From an uncultured Bacteroidota bacterium (GTDB lineage Bacteria; Bacteroidota; Bacteroidia; Chitinophagales; Chitinophagaceae): a stretch of 12,622 nt of DNA. The notes under the pieces are model-generated. The model saw only the letters and a program-made list of their open reading frames with translations. It had not been told where the DNA came from and searched no databases. The stretch is taken from assembly GCA_903851455.1 (NCBI GenBank), contig CAINOM010000574.1, forward strand, positions 1 through 12,622. The letters run 5' to 3'. This document shows positions 5,490 through 12,622 of the stretch, in pieces. Position 1 is the stretch's first letter; the number at the start of each line of letters is the position of its first letter. Made by a program: the position numbers and the translations under genes.

Positions 5490-7523
5490 TTACCACAGGT
5501 GGACACGAAGGCTATCGGGGAGGTACATTTTGTCTCCGGGTTTTATGCCGAAGGCTTCATAAAACTCGGGAACATTCACCAGCGGGCCATTGACGCGGTA
5601 CTTGGCCGGTGCATGCACATCGGTATGCAACTGGTTGGCCACTCTTTCCGGGCGCTCCTCCACCAGCCAGCCAAGGGAATAACCCAGGAAGAAGCGCTGC
5701 AATGGTGTAAGGCCGCCGATTTTTTCGCCTTTTTTGTAAGCCTCTGTTTGTTTGAATGCATCAAGGCCGATAAGGATACCACCGAGGTCTGCGAGGTTTT
5801 CCCCAAGTGTGGCGGCGCCATTGATATGCAGGGTATCGAGCGGTATCATTTTGTTGAATTGTTGTACCAGCACATCGGCGCGGTGCATGAACTGAACGGT
5901 ATCCTGTATGGCCCACCAGCTACGCAGGTTGCCGCGCTCATCAAATTTGCGGCCTTCGTCATCGAAGCCGTGTGTGATCTCGTGGCCAACAGTGGAAGCG
6001 GCGGTGTAGCCATAAACCAGCGCATCGTCGAGCTCTGCATCCTTGTACCCCGGAACAGTCATCATCGCAGCGGGAAGCACGATCTCGTTGTTTGACTCCA
6101 CATACTGGGCATTATATGTTTGCGGTGTCATGTTCCATTCTTCGCGGTCTACTTTGTGCCCGAGCTTTGTGACCTGGAAATGAGCCCACCACTCATTGGC
6201 ATGCATCATGTTAAGCGCAAAAGGTCCACGGTCTATTTTTAGTCCGGCAAAATCTTTCCATACATCGGGATAGCCTACCTTTTTGCGGATGGACATCAGC
6301 TTGTGTATGGCTTTCTGCTTGGTGCTGTCCGTCATCCAGGTCAATTTTTCGATGCGGGCTTTGTATGCGTTACGTACGTTCTCTACGATCACTTCGTAGC
6401 GGGCCTTGGCGGTAACATCAAAATATTCCTTTACGAAAAGCTGCCCGAGGATCTCACCCATAGCGGCCTCTTCGGCTTCCAGGGCCCGGCGCCAGCGGGG
6501 ATGCTCTTCTTCAGCGCCGCGCAGGAGTTTCGAATTAAAATTGAAATCCGCATCAGCGAAGGGCTTGCTTAGGTAGCTGGCAAAGGTAGCTACGAGGTGG
6601 AATGACATATAGTCCTTCAGCGTCTGAATATCTGTAGCAGACAATGTCCTGCCGAGGGCAGCATAAAATTCGGGCTGGCCTATGATCACACTGTCAATGT
6701 GTTTTACGCCCATCATTGTGAGGTATTTGGGCCAATCGATACCAGGAGAGATGCTATTGAGATTACTGAGCGCAATTTTGTGGTAATTGCTCCATGGATC
6801 GCGGAGGGCCTCAAGTGTGCGGGAGGATCGGGCGAGTGTGGTTTCAAAAGCCATAACGGAGGAGGCTTTCGCATCTGCCTCCTTGCTGTTCGCCCCCATG
6901 AGCTGAAACATGGTTGCAATGTATGGGGTGTACTGTGCACGGACCTTTTCCGTTCTCGTGTCGGTGTTGAAATAATAATCGCGGTTGGGCATTCCGAGGC
7001 CACCCTGTGCCATATTGTAGGCGTAGACCTCGCTATTCTTGGGGTCCTGGGATACACCTTCGTCAAAAAATACATTGGCCCCATAGGTATGCATGTGGGC
7101 AGCCTGGGTCATTACATCATCAAGCGTTTTTATGGCGGCTATCTTATTCAGTTCCTCGCGAAGCGGTTCGATGCCATTTTTTTCGATGGAGACAGTATCC
7201 ATGGCGCTATACCAGAAGTCTGCAATTTTTTTGCCGTTCCCTTTAGCGTCATTTCTCGCCAGTGCATCTTCATTTATTTTGCGCAGGCGTGCATGTAATT
7301 CCTGAACAACTAATTCACCAATACCCCATGTGCTTTCATCTGATGGAATGGGATTATTTTTGAACCAGCCATTATTTGCATAAGCGAAAAAATCATCAGC
7401 CGGGCTGATGGTTGTATCGAGGTGGGCACGCAATGCGTCTTCCTTCTTGTCTTTATTTACCGGCTGGTTGCATGATGCAATAACTGCAACGGCCGACAAT
7501 AAGCCCAGGAACTTTTTGTTCAT
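5490..7523 (-). CDS. pepO: M13 family zinc metallopeptidase (neprilysin/PepO-like), lipoprotein
   Basis: A 677-residue endopeptidase expected to cut short peptides outside the cytoplasm. The N-terminus MNKKFLGLLSAVAVIASC is a lipoprotein signal with the modified Cys at 18, so the enzyme is membrane-anchored. The N-terminal M13 domain runs from about 40 to 420 (ISPADDFFAYANNGW is typical). The catalytic domain shows the substrate-binding N471-A472 of NAQY, the zinc site H514-E-I-T-H518, the third ligand E575 with D579 in GENLADLGG, and H637/R643 in VHAPAKYR. The 6-residue spacing of the last pair equals that of His711/Arg717 in neprilysin. The C-terminus ends in HLW rather than the mammalian C-x-VW, as usual for bacterial members. 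Length fits the family. The gene is alone, transcribed towards the NHL gene and divergent from the GIN-domain lipoprotein gene. The symbol follows the family name only. Confidence 0.95.
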   Translation of the reverse strand: MNKKFLGLLSAVAVIASCNQPVNKDKKEDALRAHLDTTISPADDFFAYANNGWFKNNPIPSDESTWGIGELVVQELHARLRKINEDALARNDAKGNGKKIADFWYSAMDTVSIEKNGIEPLREELNKIAAIKTLDDVMTQAAHMHTYGANVFFDEGVSQDPKNSEVYAYNMAQGGLGMPNRDYYFNTDTRTEKVRAQYTPYIATMFQLMGANSKEADAKASSVMAFETTLARSSRTLEALRDPWSNYHKIALSNLNSISPGIDWPKYLTMMGVKHIDSVIIGQPEFYAALGRTLSATDIQTLKDYMSFHLVATFASYLSKPFADADFNFNSKLLRGAEEEHPRWRRALEAEEAAMGEILGQLFVKEYFDVTAKARYEVIVENVRNAYKARIEKLTWMTDSTKQKAIHKLMSIRKKVGYPDVWKDFAGLKIDRGPFALNMMHANEWWAHFQVTKLGHKVDREEWNMTPQTYNAQYVESNNEIVLPAAMMTVPGYKDAELDDALVYGYTAASTVGHEITHGFDDEGRKFDERGNLRSWWAIQDTVQFMHRADVLVQQFNKMIPLDTLHINGAATLGENLADLGGILIGLDAFKQTEAYKKGEKIGGLTPLQRFFLGYSLGWLVEERPERVANQLHTDVHAPAKYRVNGPLVNVPEFYEAFGIKPGDKMYLPDSLRVHLW

Positions 7524-7546
7524 ATTTATATATATGATTTAGCTGG

Positions 7547-7554
7547 TAAAAGTA
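7547..7554 (-). promoter_or_regulatory. Candidate -7 element of the M13 peptidase gene
   Basis: Read on the minus strand the octamer is TACTTTTA, near the TAnnTTTG consensus, with its 3' end 23 nt before the ATG. It is overlapped upstream by the G/C-rich inverted repeats at 7553-7592. Confidence 0.4.
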
Positions 7555-7592
7555 GGGGGTTTTTAATTGTTTTATCTACCCCCTAAGGGGTA
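7553..7592. repeat. Overlapping inverted repeats TAGGGGGT / ACCCCCTA / GGGGTA upstream of M13 gene
   Basis: TAGGGGGT (7553-7560) is the exact reverse complement of ACCCCCTA (7578-7585). The latter also takes part in a second palindrome, TACCCC (7577-7582), CTAA, GGGGTA (7587-7592). The two pairings exclude each other. As DNA this gives three half-sites of one operator word just upstream of the candidate -7 element. Confidence 0.5.
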
Positions 7593-7794
7593 TTTTCCCA
7601 AACCGAGACCATGCTATCGTTAGGGAAATTACATGCTAATGAGCGAATGGATAGGCGCGGGTGAGCCAAAATGTGTGGCACTGCAACCGAAATAGAGGAA
7701 ATAATTGATCAGGAGCTTTTTAGTCGGTATTTTATCAATGTTCCTTAGTAAATTTATCTCCTTTAATAGTAATGAACTCTGAACTTAAGGTGTT

Positions 7795-8523
7795 ATGAAA
7801 AACAATCTCTTTATAGCCTGCATGGCGGCTTTACTGTTGTCTGCATCCTGCAACGATGACAAAATCGTGAAGGGGGAAGGTGTAACGAATATAGTAACGC
7901 CTGGCGTTGGTTCATTTAACATTGTGCAGGCAGAGTTGCCGCTCAAAATGTCGATCACCATTCAAAAAGGAGCGACGCCAACGATCAAGTTCCGGGGTTA
8001 TTCCAACCTGCTGGCGCACATCAAAACCAAGGTGGAGAAAAACATCCTGTTCATAACTTCTGACCTTGAAGGTAAGGTAGTGCTCGACAGCAAAGATGTA
8101 GTGGCAGATGTGACCGTGCCCTCTTTATCTGAAATTTACCTTTCATCGAATGCAAACGCAGAGATACACGGAACGATCAGCGGCAGTGATTTTAAGGCTG
8201 ATGTTTCGGGTAACAGCGTTGTTAGCATCGATGACATAAACACAGACAAATTTTCTTATAAAGTGACCGGTAAGGGCAGCCTGGACGTATATAAGGGGAC
8301 GGCGAGGCTGGCTATGTTCTCGGCGGAGGGCGACAACACAATAAGAGCTTTTTCTCTACAGGCGGCAGAGGCCAGTGTGGCTATGAAGGGCCAGGGGAAG
8401 TGCGAGATCACCGCATCGCAAAAGCTAACGACGAGTATCGGCGGCTCCTGTTCACTGCGTTATAAAGGCCATCCGGAAGTGGCTAAAGACCCGGAGGGGG
8501 GCACTGTACATGATGCGAACTGA
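7795..8523 (+). CDS. GIN-domain (DUF2807, putative adhesin head) lipoprotein
   Basis: A 242-residue envelope protein. MKNNLFIACMAALLLSASC gives a lipoprotein signal with Cys at 19. The rest is a repetitive beta structure typical of the GIN domain: a GEGVTNIVTPGVGSFNIVQAELPLKMSITIQKG start, then short repeating strands with regular Gly/Ser/Asn turns (VPSLSEIYLSSNANAEIHGTISGSDFKADVSGNSVVSID...), ending in KLTTSIGGSCSLRYKGHPEV. These domains form single-stranded right-handed beta-helix-like folds and are named as heads of putative adhesins, though most lipoprotein members have no tested role. ATG at 7795 places the signal peptide correctly. It is divergent from the M13 gene across 271 nt and is followed by a very strong hairpin. 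Confidence 0.85.
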   Translation: MKNNLFIACMAALLLSASCNDDKIVKGEGVTNIVTPGVGSFNIVQAELPLKMSITIQKGATPTIKFRGYSNLLAHIKTKVEKNILFITSDLEGKVVLDSKDVVADVTVPSLSEIYLSSNANAEIHGTISGSDFKADVSGNSVVSIDDINTDKFSYKVTGKGSLDVYKGTARLAMFSAEGDNTIRAFSLQAAEASVAMKGQGKCEITASQKLTTSIGGSCSLRYKGHPEVAKDPEGGTVHDAN

Positions 8524-8541
8524 TCGCATAGGAGTCTAAAC

Positions 8542-8593
8542 GCTCCATATAAATAAAGGTCGTCCGCATGGACGACCTTTATTTATATGGAGC
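8542..8593. terminator. Bidirectional terminator, 24-bp perfect stem with 4-nt loop
   Basis: The arm at 8542-8565 is exactly complementary to 8570-8593 around a GCAT loop. The core is GGTCGTCC/GGACGACC, extended by A/T-rich flanks (AAATAAA on the left, TTTATTT on the right) and closed by GCTCC/GGAGC. It lies 18 nt after the GIN gene stop and 9 nt from the stop of the convergent small gene, so it suits two-way termination. The stem is much longer than needed for that. Confidence 0.9.
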
Positions 8594-8602
8594 AAGCTTA
8601 CC

Positions 8603-8929
8603 TTATTGATTCGGAGTAGGTGTTGTGCTTGGTTTTGCAGGTTTTACAGAATGCTTCTGCGCAGCAGGGGCGTTCGCCGGAGCAGCGGCATTTGCACTGT
8701 GCGCGGCGTTTGGCATCGCTTTTACGGCAACTGCCGCGTTTGCCGGTGCATTAGGCGACACGTTTGGCCTGGAGTTCTGCTTTTTATTCAATTTTGCATT
8801 AGGCGCGACCGCTTTCGCAGCATTTGGTTTTAGTGCCTTATCGTTAGGGCCTGGCCTTGCCGCATCCTGTGCGAACGCGCCGAAGCTCGTGAACGCAGCG
8901 ACGATCGCGAGTGTCAATTGTTTTTTCAT
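8603..8929 (-). CDS. Small Ala/Asn/Pro/Lys-rich secreted protein, function unknown
   Basis: A 108-residue protein with a clear Sec signal peptide, MKKQLTLAIVAAFTSFGAFA, cut before Q21. The mature ~88 residues are low complexity and basic: about ten Lys, two Arg and only two Asp, with four PNA words (KPNAA, APNAK, SPNAP, MPNAA) and related PANA, SANA, PNV and PND words. No Cys, no aromatic residues and no long hydrophobic segment follow the signal, so it is predicted to be disordered and located in the periplasm or outside. The composition would suit binding to acidic polymers or peptidoglycan, but that is a guess. The opposite strand is also open over most of this length but starts with GTG and gives an odd Phe/Ala-rich product, so the minus-strand gene is chosen. 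It shares the strong terminator with the GIN gene. Confidence 0.7.
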   Translation of the reverse strand: MKKQLTLAIVAAFTSFGAFAQDAARPGPNDKALKPNAAKAVAPNAKLNKKQNSRPNVSPNAPANAAVAVKAMPNAAHSANAAAPANAPAAQKHSVKPAKPSTTPTPNQ

Positions 8930-8965
8930 AATTTTCGAATTGTGGATGAGTGAATAATATCAGTG

Positions 8966-8973
8966 TAAATATA
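8966..8973 (-). promoter_or_regulatory. Candidate -7 element of the small secreted protein gene
   Basis: On the minus strand the octamer reads TATATTTA, one base from TAnnTTTG, and lies 36 nt before the ATG. The 169-nt region to 9098 is shared with the divergent M1 peptidase gene and is A/T-rich. Confidence 0.35.
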
Positions 8974-9098
8974 GTGCATATATTTAAACACTTGTCAGAT
9001 GTTTTGATAAGAAAATCTTAAAAATGTTATAGGTCGTGGCTAACGGCGTTGCCTAGTGTTTGTTTTTTAATTCTATTTTTAGCCCAAAAATCCCGGCT

Positions 9099-12000
9099 AT
9101 GCGGTCAATGGTTGTTTCAGTTTGTTTTATTTTATTGGTTTGGTGTAATACGAGCGCGCAGTTGTATAATCCTGTTCCGCGGCCTGTGCGGGTGTCGGAC
9201 CTGCATGACAATGACTACCGTAACAAGGATAATAAATACTACTGGGGAAACAGGATACCTGATGCGGCCTACTGGGAGCAGGACGTGCAATACAAGATGT
9301 ATGCACGGATGAAGGAGGAAGACAACGAAGTAGAAGGTGCGGAGGAGCTTACCTATTGGAACAATTCGCCGGATACGCTGACCTATGTGTATTTTCATTT
9401 GTACCAGAATGCTTTCATTAAAGGGTCTCACCTGCACGACCTGGAAATGGCCAACCATGTGAAACCGCATATGGGCAAGAAAGAAGCTGCAGGCCTGGGC
9501 ATAGTGCTGGATAAAATAACTGTGGACGGACAAAGTGTGAAGACCGAACTGGACAATACAATAATGAAGGTGTACCTGCCATCACCGTTGCTGCCGGGCG
9601 GCAAGGTGCTGATAAAAATGAGCTTTAATACCTATTACGATATAGGGATGACGAGGCGCAGGATGCAGATGTATAATGCGTGGGGCTTTATGCATTACAA
9701 CGGCTGCCAGTGGTTCCCGAAAATATGCGTGTATGACCGCATGCATGGATGGGATACCTACCAGCACCTGAACAGGGAGTTTTACGGTGACTTCGGGCTG
9801 TATGATGTGACGCTTGATTTCCCGTCGAATTATATACTTGAGGCGAGCGGTGTGCTGCAAAACAGGGAGGAGGTATTGCCGGATACGCTGCGTGCGAAGC
9901 TGGACATCAGAAACTTTGCGAGTAAAAAGTGGAACGAGCCGCCATCAACGATCATACCTTATGAAAAAGGGAAAAGGAAGCAATGGCATTTTGTGGCAAA
10001 CAATGTACATGACTTTGCCTTTACTGCGGACCCATCGTTTCGCATAGGGACGGCTTACTGGAATGGGATAGAATGCGTGGCTTTAGTGCAGGAACCACAT
10101 GCATCGGGCTGGCAGAATGCGCCGGACTATTTGACCAAGATCATCAAGACTTTTTCTGAGACGATAGGTATGTACTGCTATCCCAAGATAGTGGCTGCGG
10201 ACGCTCAGGACGGAATGGAGTACCCGATGATAACGATGGATGGAGGAAGAGAGCCGGGCTACAGGGGGTTGTTCGTGCATGAGATAGGTCATAACTGGTT
10301 TTATGGGCAGGTGGGCAGTAATGAAACTTACCGGGCTGCGATGGATGAAGGATTTACACAGTTCCTGACGGCATGGGGGCTGCGCCTGATAGACGGAGAT
10401 ACGCAGCAGGCTGCGAGGCCGAAGTCGGCATACAGGAGACACTTTACTGAGTCCACGCTGGTGATGGACCGGACGATACTTAACAGCTATACCTACAGCC
10501 AACTCAACAAAACCGAGCTGCCGCTGAACACTCATTCCGATGATTTTCATAGTGCGCTGGGGCAGGGCGGCGGATATGGAACCGTTTACTACAAGACTGC
10601 TTCCATGCTATATAATCTGCAGTATGTGCTGGGTGACTCGCTCTTTGAGGCGACGATACATCACTACTTTGAGCAGTGGAAATTCGCGCATCCGTATTTT
10701 GAAGATTTCCGGGCATCGGTGATACAGTTTACCCATGTGGACTTGTCGTGGTTCTTCGATGAGTGGTTTGAAACGACGAAGACACTGGATTATGGTATAG
10801 GCGGCATACATAGAATACACGGAACAGATGACTACGCGATCGAGTTTCACCGGAAGGGCGAAATGCAGATGCCTATAGATTTTACGGTGACAGCCAAGGA
10901 TGGGTCGAAGCATGACTTCTATATTCCAAACAGCTGGTTTGAGAAACGGACCACGGCCACTACGCTGCCTAAGTGGTATGGCTGGGGAAAGCTGCACCCG
11001 GATTATACTGCGGCAGTGCATGTGCCCGGGGGAATAAGAAATGTGCAGATAGACACCAGCAACCGGCTGGGAGACCGGGACATGGTGGACAACTATAAAA
11101 CACGGGGATTGTGTATTAGTCCGATGGCGATAAAAACAAAATTGGACGGCGGGCTGGCGGCAGCTATGGACAGAAAAAAATACAGGCTGGACATAAGGCC
11201 TGATGTGTGGTGGAACCCGATAGACGGTATAAAGGCGGGTGTGCATTTTGAAGGAGACTATCTATTTACACTCAACAAAATAGACGCTACTGTATGGTGG
11301 AATACACATGCCTTGCAGGGGCGAACCTATGAGGCTTATGTGGGCGAAGGAACCTATGTGAATTATGCGCCTGTGAATTATACATTCAACTACATAACGC
11401 CGCTAACCCGTAATATGCCGAAGGTACAAGTGCAGCTCAACAGCAGATACCTGGACGGATTGTGGTATCACAGGGCTGGCCTGAACTGGCTTGCGAATGA
11501 TAATAATACGCTGCAAGTCTACGGACAAACGATGTGGCGGCCTACAAGCCATGACTTTAATTACCTGACCGATCCGGCGGACTGGAGTAGTGTGCCAGGG
11601 AGAAAAAACAATTCGCTGAACCTGCAATGGGCGCATCGCTACAACTACTTTAATGGTGCGGGAAGATATGTATTCAGTTTCCGTGCACCGTTCCTTGAGA
11701 AAGATGAATTGCCATTCACCTATGCCTATGCACAACTGGAATCGGTTAATGACAATTACCTGGGCAGGCTTGAAATACGGACGCGGTTATTTGGCCGCTA
11801 CGGTCTCGGCAATCAACTGCCTTACGAGAGCGCATTGTATATGGCAGGTGCGAGCCCCGAGGAGGAAATGGAGAATAAATACACTCGCAGTATTGGATTT
11901 ATGCCGACTGAATGGGAGGGCATATCGCGCTATGATGTAAACCATTTCCAGCAGGGTGGGGGGCTGGGGCTCAGAGGTTATGCCGGTTATTTTGCGCCGG

Positions 12001-12398
12001 ATATCCGTAATGGAAACCTGATGGAGTCGTACAAAGGACGCAGTGGTGCATCGGCAAATGTGGAGCTTGATGTGGAGAATTATATGCCGTGGCGGCCGCG
12101 CCTGCTGCGCAACTGGCTGCATGCGAATGTGTATGCCTTTGGTGATGCCGGGATGATGGAGATGAGTTATTTCAACAGCCCCAACCAGTACTTTACTGCG
12201 CCGAGCACTATATGGAGCAGTGTGCATGTGGATGCTGGTGTGGGCTTTGCGTTCACCATTAAGAGCTGGGGTATGTTTGAAAAGGCAAAGCCACTTACGC
12301 TTCGTCTGGACCTGCCGATATTCCTGAACAGGCCACCGTATGGCAATGATCAGTATGCTACTTTGCGATACGTATTTGGTATAAACAGGGCGTTTTAG
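9099..12398 (+). CDS. M1 family zinc metallopeptidase fused to a C-terminal Omp85-like outer-membrane beta-barrel
   Basis: A 1099-residue exported protein. The start at ATG 9099 gives MRSMVVSVCFILLVWCNTSA-Q, a Sec signal peptide cut after A20. An in-frame TTG at 9060 would add 13 residues ahead of the signal and is rejected. About 60-290 is the M1 N-terminal beta domain. The catalytic domain has G372-MEYP (the GAMEN-type exopeptidase loop), H394-E-I-G-H398-NW, and E417 as third zinc ligand, exactly 18 residues after the second His as in M1. Y497 of YYK is the likely transition-state Tyr. A beta-rich linker follows to about 690. Residues ~695-1099 are alternating amphipathic strands with GGGLGLRGYAGY (R959-G960-Y961) and NVELDVENYMPWRP, recalling the last conserved Omp85/surface-antigen motifs, and the chain ends in RYVFGINRAF with the terminal Phe typical of outer-membrane barrels. 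The model is a peptidase held on an outer-membrane barrel. Side of display and substrate are unknown. Confidence 0.9.
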   Translation: MRSMVVSVCFILLVWCNTSAQLYNPVPRPVRVSDLHDNDYRNKDNKYYWGNRIPDAAYWEQDVQYKMYARMKEEDNEVEGAEELTYWNNSPDTLTYVYFHLYQNAFIKGSHLHDLEMANHVKPHMGKKEAAGLGIVLDKITVDGQSVKTELDNTIMKVYLPSPLLPGGKVLIKMSFNTYYDIGMTRRRMQMYNAWGFMHYNGCQWFPKICVYDRMHGWDTYQHLNREFYGDFGLYDVTLDFPSNYILEASGVLQNREEVLPDTLRAKLDIRNFASKKWNEPPSTIIPYEKGKRKQWHFVANNVHDFAFTADPSFRIGTAYWNGIECVALVQEPHASGWQNAPDYLTKIIKTFSETIGMYCYPKIVAADAQDGMEYPMITMDGGREPGYRGLFVHEIGHNWFYGQVGSNETYRAAMDEGFTQFLTAWGLRLIDGDTQQAARPKSAYRRHFTESTLVMDRTILNSYTYSQLNKTELPLNTHSDDFHSALGQGGGYGTVYYKTASMLYNLQYVLGDSLFEATIHHYFEQWKFAHPYFEDFRASVIQFTHVDLSWFFDEWFETTKTLDYGIGGIHRIHGTDDYAIEFHRKGEMQMPIDFTVTAKDGSKHDFYIPNSWFEKRTTATTLPKWYGWGKLHPDYTAAVHVPGGIRNVQIDTSNRLGDRDMVDNYKTRGLCISPMAIKTKLDGGLAAAMDRKKYRLDIRPDVWWNPIDGIKAGVHFEGDYLFTLNKIDATVWWNTHALQGRTYEAYVGEGTYVNYAPVNYTFNYITPLTRNMPKVQVQLNSRYLDGLWYHRAGLNWLANDNNTLQVYGQTMWRPTSHDFNYLTDPADWSSVPGRKNNSLNLQWAHRYNYFNGAGRYVFSFRAPFLEKDELPFTYAYAQLESVNDNYLGRLEIRTRLFGRYGLGNQLPYESALYMAGASPEEEMENKYTRSIGFMPTEWEGISRYDVNHFQQGGGLGLRGYAGYFAPDIRNGNLMESYKGRSGASANVELDVENYMPWRPRLLRNWLHANVYAFGDAGMMEMSYFNSPNQYFTAPSTIWSSVHVDAGVGFAFTIKSWGMFEKAKPLTLRLDLPIFLNRPPYGNDQYATLRYVFGINRAF

Positions 12399-12548
12399 TA
12401 ACTGCCTGGTAGCGGAATTGCTTAATCAGCAGGGAGACTAATTTTCTTACTGAGCCTTAAAGTCCCTTTTATCGTGTATTATGTTTGTAATAACGATCAG
12501 CTTTTTTGATTTGTCAACATAAACATACGGAACTTTTTCAAAAAGGGC

Positions 12549-12613
12549 AAAATATCTTTGGGAAAGCCTGATTTTACTGGAACAAGGTTGAGTTTTTCCA
12601 GAAAATATCTTTT
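12549..12613 (+). promoter_or_regulatory. Two promoter-like AAAATATCTTT repeats before the window end
   Basis: AAAATATCTTT occurs at 12549-12559 and 12602-12612, 53 nt apart. Each is preceded by a TTTTTC tract (12534-12539 and about 12593-12598). The first contains TATCTTTG (12553-12560), an exact TAnnTTTG match; the second has TATCTTTT (12606-12613). They probably belong to a gene beginning to the right of the window. The stretch 12399-12548 holds no gene or clear terminator that I can see. Confidence 0.4.
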
Positions 12614-12622
12614 TGCAGGTCA

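Noticed and set aside
6699..7298. Long + strand frame (199 codons) within the M13 peptidase gene, and a similar one at 5499-6095
   Set aside because: They mirror the codon bias of the strongly supported M13 gene on the other strand and show no domain of their own.
8625..8957. 110-codon + strand frame opposite the small secreted protein
   Set aside because: It starts at GTG and yields an Ala/Phe/Cys-rich product explained as the antisense of Ala/Asn/Lys codons. The minus strand has a perfect signal peptide.
10608..11246. 212-codon minus-strand frame inside the M1 gene
   Set aside because: It overlaps fully with the M1 catalytic and linker coding region and has no recognisable motif.
1..12622. 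CRISPR, tRNA/rRNA, transposon ends, prophage or defence genes
   Set aside because: No spaced direct repeats, cloverleaf, transposase, integrase or nuclease-type protein could be found on either strand.

Overview
The window looks like a chromosomal segment from a member of the Bacteroidota, probably near Chitinophagaceae. The evidence is two proteins with type IX secretion (T9SS) C-terminal sorting domains (VYPNP motifs), signal peptides ending in ...AQ, a GIN-domain (DUF2807) lipoprotein, an RDD membrane protein, no clear Shine-Dalgarno sequences, and several octamers of the Bacteroidota promoter type TAnnTTTG. No tRNA, rRNA, CRISPR array, transposase or phage gene was seen.

Layout. Positions 3-473 hold the 3' end of a large T9SS-secreted protein. 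It is followed after 4 nt by a GTG-started, GT9-like glycosyltransferase (478-1404). A 745-nt stretch without a convincing gene (1405-2149) is rich in short repeats, an all-A/T block and a hairpin. GC skew on the + strand changes from C-rich to G-rich across it. Next come an RDD-family membrane protein (2150-2938), a dienelactone hydrolase-family enzyme (3072-3776) and a secreted six-bladed NHL propeller with a T9SS tail (3894-5273). A convergent M13 zinc metallopeptidase lipoprotein (5490-7523, minus) meets the NHL gene at a 28-nt perfect palindrome that serves as a two-way terminator. Divergent from the peptidase is a GIN-domain lipoprotein (7795-8523). This converges on a small Ala/Asn/Pro/Lys-rich secreted protein (8603-8929, minus) across a 52-nt perfect hairpin. 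The last gene (9099-12398) encodes a predicted 1099-residue exported M1 metallopeptidase whose last ~405 residues look like an Omp85/BamA-type outer-membrane beta-barrel. The final 224 nt carry two promoter-like repeats that probably serve a gene outside the window.

How the genes relate. Most products are predicted to act in the cell envelope: two T9SS cargo proteins, two lipoproteins, a periplasmic small protein, an inner-membrane RDD protein and an outer-membrane protease. No single pathway or obvious defence or mobile system is visible, and most genes appear to be single transcription units with their own promoters and terminators. The observations most worth a second look are the M1 peptidase-barrel fusion, and the repeat-rich intergenic region at the skew switch, for which an origin-like role is possible but weakly supported.
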